The notes under the pieces: generated by a model | The model's input: the letters and a program-made list of their open reading frames with translations, nothing else | Database searches by the model: none | What the model was told of the DNA's origin: nothing | Shown: piece after piece, positions 31,331-38,961 of the stretch | How positions within the stretch are numbered: position 1 is the stretch's first letter | Layout: every line of letters begins with the position of its first letter | Assembly (NCBI GenBank): GCA_963813355.1 | Contig: CAWEYS010000016.1 | Span: forward strand, 225,434 to 289,433 | Source: DATAGF01 sp963813355 | GTDB lineage: Bacteria > Actinomycetota > Thermoleophilia > Miltoncostaeales > Miltoncostaeaceae | DNA length: 64,000 nucleotides | Reading direction: 5' to 3' | Made by a program: the position numbers and the translations under genes

Positions 31331-31798
31331 TCAGGCCGCCCGGCAGTCTCCGCAGCGGCCCCAGAGGACCACGTCGTGCCCGTCGACCTCCAGCTCGGCG
31401 CGCTCGGCGGCGGCCTCCAGGGCCTCCTCCAGGGCCGGGTCCTCGAAGGGACGCACGTCGCCGCAGTCCACGCAGACGACGTGGTGGTGGTGCTCGCCGC
31501 CGGGCAGGGCGGGCTCGTAGCGCGCCACGCCGCCGCCGAGGTCCAGGCGCTGAACCAGGCCCAGGCTCACCAGCAGGTCGAGCACGCGGTAGACGCTCGC
31601 GATGCCGACGGCCCGGCCCTCGTCGCGGAGCTGGTCGAAGATCTCCTGCGCCGAGCGGCAGCAGTCCTGGGCGGCGAGCGACTCGATCACCGCACGGCGC
31701 GCGCCGCCCGAGCGGTGGCCGGCCCGCGCGACCCGGTCGAGGGCGTGGCCCGCCCAGCGCGCCCCGGGGTCACGTTGGGTCGAGCGGCTCACCGGCAT
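31331..31798 (-). CDS. zur: Fur-family zinc uptake regulator
   Basis: 155 residues. Winged helix SAQEIFDQLRDEGRAVGIASVYRVLDLL is typical Fur; the dimer domain has GGEHHHHVVCVDCGDVRPFED and C-terminal WGRCGDCRAA, giving two CxxC pairs for structural zinc. It ends the zinc operon (znuA-znuB-znuC-small protein-zur), which identifies it as Zur rather than Fur. It would repress the operon when zinc is plentiful, via the site at 34620. Confidence 0.9.
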   Translation of the reverse strand: MPVSRSTQRDPGARWAGHALDRVARAGHRSGGARRAVIESLAAQDCCRSAQEIFDQLRDEGRAVGIASVYRVLDLLVSLGLVQRLDLGGGVARYEPALPGGEHHHHVVCVDCGDVRPFEDPALEEALEAAAERAELEVDGHDVVLWGRCGDCRAA

Positions 31799-31810
31799 CG
31801 GCGAACGAGG

Positions 31811-31972
31811 TTAGCGCGGGCGGTGCAGGCAGAGCGCGAGCGCGGCCGCGAGGACCAGCGTGACGAGCGCCACGCGGCCGGCCGACGCCACGCCGTCGCC
31901 GACGCCGAGCCGGCGGAGGGCGCGCCGGCGGGCCGCGTGGCCGGCCGCGCGCATGAGCGGCGAGATGAGCAT
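31811..31972 (-). CDS. 53-residue membrane protein inside the zinc operon
   Basis: Reads MLISPLMRAAGHAARRRALR, RLGVGDGVASAGRVALVTLV, LAAALALCLHRPR. A basic N-terminal helix is followed by one hydrophobic helix and a short CLHRPR end whose Cys/His pair might touch metal. It lies 28 bases after znuC and 12 before zur, in the same orientation. Not recognised; its reading frame is short but bounded and conserved-looking in composition. Confidence 0.5.
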   Translation of the reverse strand: MLISPLMRAAGHAARRRALRRLGVGDGVASAGRVALVTLVLAAALALCLHRPR

Positions 31973-32000
31973 CGGGCCAGTGTGACGGCGGGCTCGGACC

Positions 32001-32819
32001 TCACCGGCCGCGCTCCCGGTCCGGAGGGGCGTCGTGCTCGGCGGCGTCGCCGTGGTCGTGGCGGTGCACCGGGTCCATCACCAGCTCGGTGCCGCCGGGC
32101 AGCTCCGCGAGCACCAGGCCGAAGGTCTCCATCACCGCCTCGCGCGTGAGCACCTCCGCCGGCGGGCCGTAGCCGACCACGCGGCGGGCCAGCAGCAGCG
32201 CGCCCTCGGCGCCCAGGGCGTCGGCGACGTCGTGGGTGCAGACCACCACGGCCGCCCCGCGGCGCCGCTCCTCCGCGAGGGCCGCGACCAGCCGCTCGCG
32301 GCCGGCCAGGTCGAGGCCGGCCGTGGGCTCGTCGAGGATCAGCAGGTCGGCCCGCCAGGCGAGGCAGCGGGCCAGGTGCACGCGCTGGCGCTGGCCGCCC
32401 GACAGGCTGCCGAGCGGCTCGTCGGCCAGGTCGGCGATGCCCATCCGCGCCAGGCCGTCGTGGACCAGCCGCCGATCGTCGGCGGTCATGCGGCCCACCA
32501 GGCCGCGCGCGGGGTACCGCCCCATCGCCACGACGTCGACCGCCCGCAGCGGCAGCACGAAGCCGGTGGGCTGCGCCTGGCCCAGGTAGGCGACCCGTGC
32601 GGGCGCCGCGCCGGGGGGACCGCCCAGCACCCGCACGGACCCCGCGATCGGCGGCAGCAGGCCGGCGATCGTCTTGACCAGCGTGGACTTCCCCGAGCCG
32701 TTGGTGCCGAGCACGGCGAGGGTGGCGCCGGGCGCCACCTCGAGGGACAGGCCCTCCACGACGGCGCGCCCCCCGTAGCCCACGGCGAGGCCGTCGCACC
32801 CGATGGCCGCGGCGCTCAC
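32001..32819 (-). CDS. znuC: Zinc/metal ABC transporter ATP-binding protein
   Basis: 272 residues. Walker A GTNGSGKST, Q-loop YLGQAQPT, signature LSGGQRQRV, Walker B LLILDEPTAGLDLAG and H-loop CTHDVA are all present. The C-terminal tail is His-rich (DPVHRHDHGDAAEHD), common in zinc transporters. GTG overlaps the permease stop. Energises zinc import with the permease and the binding protein upstream. Confidence 0.92.
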   Translation of the reverse strand: MSAAAIGCDGLAVGYGGRAVVEGLSLEVAPGATLAVLGTNGSGKSTLVKTIAGLLPPIAGSVRVLGGPPGAAPARVAYLGQAQPTGFVLPLRAVDVVAMGRYPARGLVGRMTADDRRLVHDGLARMGIADLADEPLGSLSGGQRQRVHLARCLAWRADLLILDEPTAGLDLAGRERLVAALAEERRRGAAVVVCTHDVADALGAEGALLLARRVVGYGPPAEVLTREAVMETFGLVLAELPGGTELVMDPVHRHDHGDAAEHDAPPDRERGR

Positions 32820-33655
32820 GCCGGCGCCGCCCGCACGGCCGGCCGGCGGAGCGCCTGCACGGCGAGGACGGCGAAGAAGGCGGCGACCTCCACGAGCACG
32901 ATCGTCGCCCCCGCCGCCAGGTCGTAGTGGTACGAGAGCAGCAGGCCCGCCGCGACCGAGACGGCGCCGAGGACGGCGGCGACGGCCATCATCGCCCCGA
33001 TGCGCCGCACCACGAGGGCGGCGGCCGCCGGCGGCGCGACCAGCATCCCGAAGACCAGGAGCGTGCCGACGGTCTGGAACGAGACGACCACGGTGAGCGC
33101 CACCATGCCGAGCATCGTCCACTCGTAGAGCTCGGCCGAGAAGCCGGCGACCCGGGCGTGCTCGCGGTCGAACGACAGCAGCAGGAAGGGGCGCGCGCAG
33201 ACGGCCGCCAGCGCCGCGACGACGACCGCCGCGCCCAGCTGCAGCCAGATGTCGTCCCACGAGATGCCGAGCACCTCGCCGAAGAGGATGCTCGTCAGGT
33301 CTCCGCTGAAGCTGTCCGAGCGCGAGACGATGACCACGCCGAGGGCCAGCATCCCGACGAACAGCAGCCCGATGGCGGTGTCCCCCGACAGCCGCGACCT
33401 GCGCCGCACCACCGCCACGCCGGCGATCATCGCGGCGGCGCCGACGACCGCCCCGCCGATGCCCGGCAGGCCCAGCAGGATCGCCCCGGCGATGCCCGGC
33501 AGCACGCCGTGGGCGAGCGCGTCGCCGATGAACGCGAGGCCGCGCAGCACCACGAACGTGCCGACGATCGCGCACGCGACGGCCACCAGGCAGCCGGCGA
33601 TGAGCGCCCGCAGCATGAACTCGTTGTCGAGGAAGGGGTCGAGGAGCGGGCCCAC
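32816..33655 (-). CDS. znuB: Zinc/metal ABC transporter permease
   Basis: 279 residues, eight or nine membrane helices, ABC-3 family. VVLRGLAFIGDALAHGVLPGIAGAILLG is the conserved cytoplasmic loop and helix that contacts the ATPase. Starts at ATG 33655, 8 bases after the znuA stop. Part of the znuABC-zur operon. Confidence 0.92.
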   Translation of the reverse strand: MGPLLDPFLDNEFMLRALIAGCLVAVACAIVGTFVVLRGLAFIGDALAHGVLPGIAGAILLGLPGIGGAVVGAAAMIAGVAVVRRRSRLSGDTAIGLLFVGMLALGVVIVSRSDSFSGDLTSILFGEVLGISWDDIWLQLGAAVVVAALAAVCARPFLLLSFDREHARVAGFSAELYEWTMLGMVALTVVVSFQTVGTLLVFGMLVAPPAAAALVVRRIGAMMAVAAVLGAVSVAAGLLLSYHYDLAAGATIVLVEVAAFFAVLAVQALRRPAVRAAPA

Positions 33656-33663
33656 GGCGGTCC

Positions 33664-34635
33664 CTAGCTCTGCGGCGCGGGCGCGCCCGCGAGGCCGTCG
33701 ACGACCGTCCGCGCCGCCTGCTGCATGAAGCTGGCGTAGGACCCGTCGTCCGGCAGCGTGTGCGTGGCGATCTGCAGCACCCGCGCCCCGGTCTCGTCGC
33801 CGATCGCCTCGGCCACGTCCTCGGGGGTCCCGAGCTCCGTGAAGATCGTGGGCACGCCGGCCGCGCGCACCTTGTCGCGCAGCTCCGCCAGCGCCTGCGC
33901 CGAGGGCTGCGCCTGCGAGCTCAGCGAGGGGATGATCGCCCCCGACAGCTCGAACCCGTAGCGGTCGGCGAAGTAGCCCATCGACTCGTGGCCGGTGACG
34001 AGCTTGCGCCGGTCCGGCGGAATCGGGGCGAGCGTGCGGCGCACCTGCGCGTCGAGCTCATCGAGGCGCCCGGCCAGCCGGTCCGCCGCCGCGTCGGCGT
34101 CGAGGCCCAGCCCGCCGAGCGCGGGGGCGAGGGCGAGGGCGACGTCGCGCATCGCGATCGGGTCCATCCAGATGTGCGGGTCCTCGGCGCCGTGGCCCTC
34201 GTCCGAGGCCTCCGACTCGGAGGCCGTCCGCACGGTCACGTGGTCGCCGGCCGTGAAGAACGGGACGCCGTCGTCGCGCGCCTGGTCGAGGGCGTCGTGC
34301 ATGCCCTCCTCGAGGTCGAGCCCGTTCTCGACCACGAGGTCGGCGTTCACGATCGTCTCCACGTCCCGCGCCGAGGGCTGGAACTCGTGCGGGTCGGCCC
34401 CGTTGGGCATGACGACCGTGACCCGCGCGGCGTCCCCGACCACGTCCTGGACCAGCGAGCCGAGCACGGGCGTGGTCACGACCACGTTCGGGCGGCCGTC
34501 GGCGTCGTCGTCCGACCCGCACGCGACGGACGCGCCGACGAGGGCGGCGCAGGCGAGCGCCACGAGGGCCAGGCGGCGCAGCAGACGCCACGCCGGGCGT
34601 GCCGGTCTGAGAGTGATGATGGGAATGACTATCAG
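33664..34635 (-). CDS. znuA: Zinc ABC transporter substrate-binding lipoprotein
   Basis: Cluster A-I solute-binding protein, about 323 residues. Lipobox SVAC precedes the mature GSDDDADG. Metal-ligand histidines lie in NGADPHEFQPS, EDPHIWMDP and VTGHESMGYFADRYGF; a short acidic/His loop (SESEASDEGHGAEDPH) matches zinc binders. No ATG, GTG or TTG precedes the signal peptide in frame; CTG 34635 or ATT 34626 are the only options. The start region overlaps the Zur-box-like palindrome. First gene of the zinc operon, divergent from lgt. Confidence 0.88.
   Translation of the reverse strand: MIVIPIITLRPARPAWRLLRRLALVALACAALVGASVACGSDDDADGRPNVVVTTPVLGSLVQDVVGDAARVTVVMPNGADPHEFQPSARDVETIVNADLVVENGLDLEEGMHDALDQARDDGVPFFTAGDHVTVRTASESEASDEGHGAEDPHIWMDPIAMRDVALALAPALGGLGLDADAAADRLAGRLDELDAQVRRTLAPIPPDRRKLVTGHESMGYFADRYGFELSGAIIPSLSSQAQPSAQALAELRDKVRAAGVPTIFTELGTPEDVAEAIGDETGARVLQIATHTLPDDGSYASFMQQAARTVVDGLAGAPAPQS
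34620..34634. promoter_or_regulatory. Zur-box-like operator
   Basis: TGATAGTCATTCCCA on the minus strand matches 12 of 15 positions of the actinobacterial Zur-type site TGATAATCATTTTCA. It is an AT-rich island in GC-rich DNA, between znuA and lgt, and its operon ends in a zur gene. Confidence 0.5.
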
Positions 34636-34683
34636 AAACGTCGGCTCGCGACCAGGCCATTCGCGCCGCGTATCGTGGAGGTC

Positions 34684-35575
34684 GTGCGCGCCGACATCCT
34701 CGCGAGCATCCCGGCCCCGTCGGTGCGCGACCTCGAGCTCGGCCCGCTCGACATCCGCCTCTACGCGCTCTGCCTGCTCGCCGGCGTGGTGGTCGCGACC
34801 TGGGTCACCATGATCCGCTGGAAGGAGCAGGGGGGCGACCCCGACCTCGTGCTCGAGGTCGCGCTCTGGTCGGTCCTGTTCGGGCTGATCGGCGGCCGCC
34901 TCTACCACGTCATCACCAGCTGGGACCAGCTCGGCGACGAGTGGTACGCGCCCTTCGCGATCTGGGAGGGCGGCCTCGGCATCTGGGGCGGCGTCGCCCT
35001 CGGCGTCGTCGCCGGGGCGTACGTCACCCACCGCCGCGGGGCCAGCGTGCTGGCGATGATGGACGCCGCCGCGCCGGGCATCCTCATCGCCCAGGGCATC
35101 GGCCGCCTGGGCAACTACTTCAACCAGGAGCTCTTCGGCGGCCCCACCGACCTGCCCTGGGGGCTCGAGGTCGACCCGTCCGAGCGGCCGGACGCCTACC
35201 CCGACAACACCACGTTCCACCCCACCTTCCTCTACGAGATGCTGTGGAACTTCGCCGGCGCCGCGCTGATCATCTGGGCCGGCAAGCGCTTCCGCCTCCG
35301 GCCGCCCGGGCGTCTTCTGCCTCTACGTGGCGATCTACTCGCTGGGGCGGATCTTCTGGGAGCAGCTCCGGGTCGACCCGTCGCACGAGTTCCTCGGGCA
35401 GCGCGTGAACTTCTACGTCGCCCTGGTCCTGTTCGTCGGGGCGATCGCCTTCTTCGTCTGGTCGCAGCGCCGGCCGGCCGACGAGGGGCCGGTGCAGCGC
35501 GGACCGGCGGCCCCGGCGCCGGACGTGCCGCGCACGCCCGGCGGCCGGGCCCGGCCGGCCCGCAAGCGGGCCTAG
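34684..35575 (+). CDS. lgt: Prolipoprotein diacylglyceryl transferase, frameshifted
   Basis: Membrane enzyme attaching diacylglycerol to lipobox cysteines. The upstream frame carries the Lgt signature GRLGNYFNQELFGGP and TTFHPTFLYEMLWNF; YVAIYSLGRIFWEQLRVDPS and the last helices are in another frame. The break is at about 35303: deleting one C from CCGCCCGGGCG joins them as PPGVFCLYVAIYS. GTG 34684 is used; GTG 34675 is possible. The joined length is about 296 residues with a basic/proline-rich tail. Needed for lipoproteins such as ZnuA and the sulfate-binding protein in this window. Confidence 0.92.
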
Positions 35576-35651
35576 CCGAGGTCAGCCCGTCGTGAGGGCT
35601 GCGCGCTCACGGCGCAGCCGGTCCCCACAAGAGCGTCGAGGATTCGAGCAT

Positions 35652-35689
35652 CACTCGCCCTCCCCTCGTGGTGTCGGGGAGGGCGAGTG
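35652..35689. terminator. Strong bidirectional hairpin between convergent genes
   Basis: CACTCGCCCTCCCC / GGGGAGGGCGAGTG form a perfect 14-bp stem with a 10-base loop, extendable by GCAT/ATGC with one bulge. It lies between the end of lgt and the end of the minus-strand repeat protein, the expected place for a shared terminator. Confidence 0.75.
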
Positions 35690-35726
35690 GATGCCGTGGC
35701 TCAGCCGGTCGTCAGCGCCGACGCAG

Positions 35727-36556
35727 TCACGGCGCAGCTCGCGCCGCGGGCGCGGCGCTGATGTCGGCCGTCGCACCTGCTGGATTGCCCGCCGAGGCGA
35801 CCTGGTAGGTGAGCCCCAGCACGGCGCCGGTGGCGTCGATGCCGAGCGTCGACTCCCTGGTTGGCGAGCGTCGCGGTCTGCTGGCGTCTCGACCGCCGCG
35901 GCCGTCAGACGCCCCAGGCGGTGACCGTCGGCCTCGCGCCCGACTCGTTGAGGAAGCTGATCGTCGTCACGCCGAGTGCCGGCGGTACACGATGGCCCGC
36001 AGCTGGCCGACGCCGGGCACCGTCAGCACCGTGGTGACGCCCGTGGCGGCGCGCCAGCACCAGACGCGCCCGTCACGAAGTTCCCGCCGCCGGTGACGAC
36101 CTGGCCGGGGGCGATGTTGGCCGCCGTGATGGTGGCGCCGGCGATCTTGGCGCCGGTGACCGCGTTCGCCCCGAGCTTCTCGTTGGTGACGCTGCCGTTG
36201 CCGAGCTTGGCGGCGTTGACCGCGCCGCTGGCGAGGGCGCTGGTGCCCACCGCCCCGCCGGCGATCTTGGCCGCGGCGACGGCGCCGTTGGCGAGCTTGG
36301 CGCCCGTCACCCCGCCGTTCGCGAGGTCGGCGGCTTTCACCGCCCCGGACGCGAGCTTGGACGAGTTGACGGCGTTGTTCTTCAGCTTGGCCGTGTTCAC
36401 GGCGGCGTTCTTGATCTTCGGCGTGGTGACCGCGTTGTTCTTGAGCTGCGACGTCCCGATCGTGGTGGCCGCGTAGCCCGCTCCACTGAGCGCGACGAGC
36501 AGCGCGATGACCGCGATGATCGTCGCCGGGTGGAGCAACCTCTCCTTGCTGAGCAT
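35727..36556 (-). pseudogene. Secreted repeat protein (NNAV-x-KL repeats), at least three frame breaks
   Basis: Starts MLSKERLLHPATIIAVIALL with a signal sequence (ALSGAGYAA) and then about a dozen degenerate repeats of 10-11 residues such as LKNNAVTTPKIKNAAVNTAK, SSKLASGAVKAADLANGG and NEKLGANAVTGAKIAG. This combination is common in surface proteins of Thermoleophilia. After GGGNFVTG the frame changes repeatedly; pieces VTTVLTVPGVGQLRAIVY, VTTISFLNESGARPTVTAW, QTATLANQ and GIDATGAVLGLTYQVASAGN follow in three frames, ending at TGA 35729-35727. Good RBS (AGGGAGGG). The repeats should form a beta-solenoid stalk with a C-terminal beta-domain. Whether it is dead or mis-sequenced is open. Confidence 0.7.
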
Positions 36557-36630
36557 GGATCGCCCTCCCTCGTGTGCCGGGATTCGGACGCGGCAAACCC
36601 TATGGACCGCCGCGGACGCGGCGGCACCGC

Positions 36631-37256
36631 TCAGGTCCCCGGTGCCATCCGCTCGCCGGCCTCGACGGCGACCTGCATGCGGTTCTCGGATGGCGCCAAC
36701 GGGCAGCTCCACCGGGGGTCGTAGGCGCACGACGGGTTGTAGGCGTAGTTGAAGTCGAGCACGAGGCGGCCGCCGTCGCCGGTGCCCGAGGTCGGCGCCC
36801 TTCACGGTGTCGAGCAGGTAGCGGCCCCCGCCGTAGGTCGCCGTCCCCGGCGAGGGCGTCGCGGAAGGGCAGGAAGAGCCCCCCGCCGTAGCCCTCGAGC
36901 CAGTAGACGGCCAGCGAGACGCGCTCGCCGGCGAGCGTGGGGCGGACGAACCCGATGCGCGTGAAGCGCGTGGGCTCGCCGGTGCTGGTGGGGATGACCA
37001 GCTCGGCCGGCTCGGGGTCGCGCTCCAGCTCGGCCTCGACGCGCAGGTCCGGCCGGTGGGAGAAGTACGGGAGGCCGCCGAACCGGGGCCGCTCGGCCTC
37101 GGGGAGGGGGCTCGCGGGGTGGCCGGCGAACAGCTCGTCGCGCTCGCCGCGGAAGGCCGCGCAGGCGGCGGGATCGTCGCCCGCGCTCCGGACCGCCGCG
37201 TACATGGCCAGCACCCGCCGCTTCCAGTCCATGAGCTCGAGGCGGGGGTGGCCCAC
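36631..37256 (-). pseudogene. DUF1684 family protein, two frame breaks
   Basis: Reading MDWKRRVLAMYAAVR ... AVYWLEGYGGGLFLPFRDAL in the first frame, TYGGGRYLLDTVKGADLG in the second (break about 36850) and DGGRLVLDFNYAYNPSCAYD with WSCPLAPSENRMQVAVEAGE in the third (break about 36790). The last two are hallmarks of DUF1684 (PF07920), whose members have a conserved YNPxCAY and PxxEN motif. Function is unknown in the family. GTG 37256 is 5 bases after the ilvD stop; ATG 37232 is an alternative. Same-strand follow-on from ilvD. Confidence 0.78.
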
Positions 37257-37260
37257 GGGC

Positions 37261-38961
37261 TCAGACGGGGTGGGTGACCGCCCCCTCCGACGCCGACGAG
37301 ACGAGCGCCGCGTACTTGGCGAGCACGCCGCGCGTGTAGCGCGGCGGCGGCGGCGCCCAGTCGGCCAGGCGGCGGGCGATCTCGTCGTCGGGGAGGTCGA
37401 GCCGCAGCTCGCGGGCGTTGACGTCGAGCACGATCGTGTCGCCCTCGCGCACTGCCGCCAGCGGGCCGCCGCGGGCGGCCTCGGGGGCGATGTGCCCGAC
37501 CATGAGGCCGTGGGTGGCGCCCGAGAAGCGCCCGTCCGTGATCAGGGCGACCTCGTCGCCGATCCCCTCGCCGACGATCGCGGCGGTCACGTGGAGCATC
37601 TCGCGCATGCCCGGCCCGCCGGCGGGCCCCTCGTAGCGGATCACGACCACGTCGCCCGGGCGGATGAGCCGCTGCTTGACCGCCGCGAACGCCTCCTCCT
37701 CCGAGTCGAAGACCCGCGCCGGCCCGACGTGCAGGCGCCGCTCGTGGCCGGCCAGCTTCACCACCGACCCCTCGGGGGCGAGGTTGCCGCGCAGGATCGC
37801 CAGCCCCCCGCTCGGCGAGAGGGGCGCCTCGATCGAGACGATGACCTCCTGGCCGGGGGTCTCGCGCGCGCCGGCGGCGACCTCGCCGAGCGTGCGGCCG
37901 TCGACGTTCCGGGCCTCCGGGTGGACCAGCCCGCCCTTGACGAGCTCGCGGGTCATCACCGCCACGCCGCCGGCCTCGTACAGGTCGGTGGCGACGAAGC
38001 GGCCGCCGGGCGTGAGGCTCGCGACGATCGGGGTGCGCTCGGCGATGGTGTCGAAGTCGTCGATCGTCAGGGGGATGCCCAGCTCCCAGGCGATCGCGAG
38101 CAGGTGCAGCACGCCGTTGGTCGAGCCGCCGCTCGCGGCCACGCCGGCGATGGCGTTGTCGATCGCGTCGCGGGTGACGATCTGCGAGGGCCGCACGTCG
38201 TCGCGCACCAGGCGCATCGCCAGGCGGCCGGCCTCGTGGGCGGCCTCCTCCTTGGCGGGGTGCGTCGCGGGCACGCCGTTGAGCCCGGCCGGGCTGATGC
38301 CCAGCAGGTCGAGCGCCATCGACATCGTGTTGGCGGTGAACTGGCCGCCGCAGGCGCCCGCCCCGGGGCAGGCGACGCTCTCGAGCGCGTGGACCTGCTC
38401 GGGCCCGACGCGGCCGGCGGCGTGCGCCCCGACGACCTCGAAGACGTCCTGGATCGTCACGTCGCGCCCCTCGAAGCGCCCCGGCGCGATCGAGCCGTTG
38501 TAGAGGACGAGCCCGGGGATGTCGAGGCGCGCCAGCGCCATCACCGCGGCCGGGATCGTCTTGTCGCAGCCGACCAGGCACACGAGCCCGTCGAACATGT
38601 GCCCGCGCGCGGCGAGCTCGATCGAGTCGGCGATGACCTCCCGCGAGACGAGGGAGCAGCGCATCCCCTCGGTGCCCATGGAGACGCCGTCCGAGACCGA
38701 GATGGTGTTCAGCTCGACCGGCATGCCGCCGGCCTCGCGGATCCCCTCCTTGACGTGCACCGCCAGCTCGCGCTGGTTGAGGTTGCACGGCATGGTCTCG
38801 ATCCAGGTGGTCGCCACGCCGACCAGCGGGCGGGCGAGATCCTCGTCGGTGAAGCCGACGCCCTTCAGCATCGCCCGGGCCGGCGCGCGGTCCGGGCCGT
38901 CGGTCATGGCGGCGCTATGGCGCTTGGCCGGGTCGCTCGGTCCGTACGGGTTCGACGGCAT
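37261..38961 (-). CDS. ilvD: Dihydroxy-acid dehydratase
   Basis: 566-residue Fe-S dehydratase of valine, leucine and isoleucine synthesis. Cluster cysteines are in TMPCNLNQ, VGCDKTIPA and CPGAGACGGQFTANTM; the substrate-site GGSTNGVLHLLAIA, GPAGGPGMREM and LITDGRFSGATHGLMVGH are intact. The chosen ATG overlaps the P-type ATPase by 47 bases because HSAAMTDGPDRAPARAML includes family residues before MTDG; ATG 38907 would avoid overlap. Confidence 0.95.
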   Translation of the reverse strand: MPSNPYGPSDPAKRHSAAMTDGPDRAPARAMLKGVGFTDEDLARPLVGVATTWIETMPCNLNQRELAVHVKEGIREAGGMPVELNTISVSDGVSMGTEGMRCSLVSREVIADSIELAARGHMFDGLVCLVGCDKTIPAAVMALARLDIPGLVLYNGSIAPGRFEGRDVTIQDVFEVVGAHAAGRVGPEQVHALESVACPGAGACGGQFTANTMSMALDLLGISPAGLNGVPATHPAKEEAAHEAGRLAMRLVRDDVRPSQIVTRDAIDNAIAGVAASGGSTNGVLHLLAIAWELGIPLTIDDFDTIAERTPIVASLTPGGRFVATDLYEAGGVAVMTRELVKGGLVHPEARNVDGRTLGEVAAGARETPGQEVIVSIEAPLSPSGGLAILRGNLAPEGSVVKLAGHERRLHVGPARVFDSEEEAFAAVKQRLIRPGDVVVIRYEGPAGGPGMREMLHVTAAIVGEGIGDEVALITDGRFSGATHGLMVGHIAPEAARGGPLAAVREGDTIVLDVNARELRLDLPDDEIARRLADWAPPPPRYTRGVLAKYAALVSSASEGAVTHPV

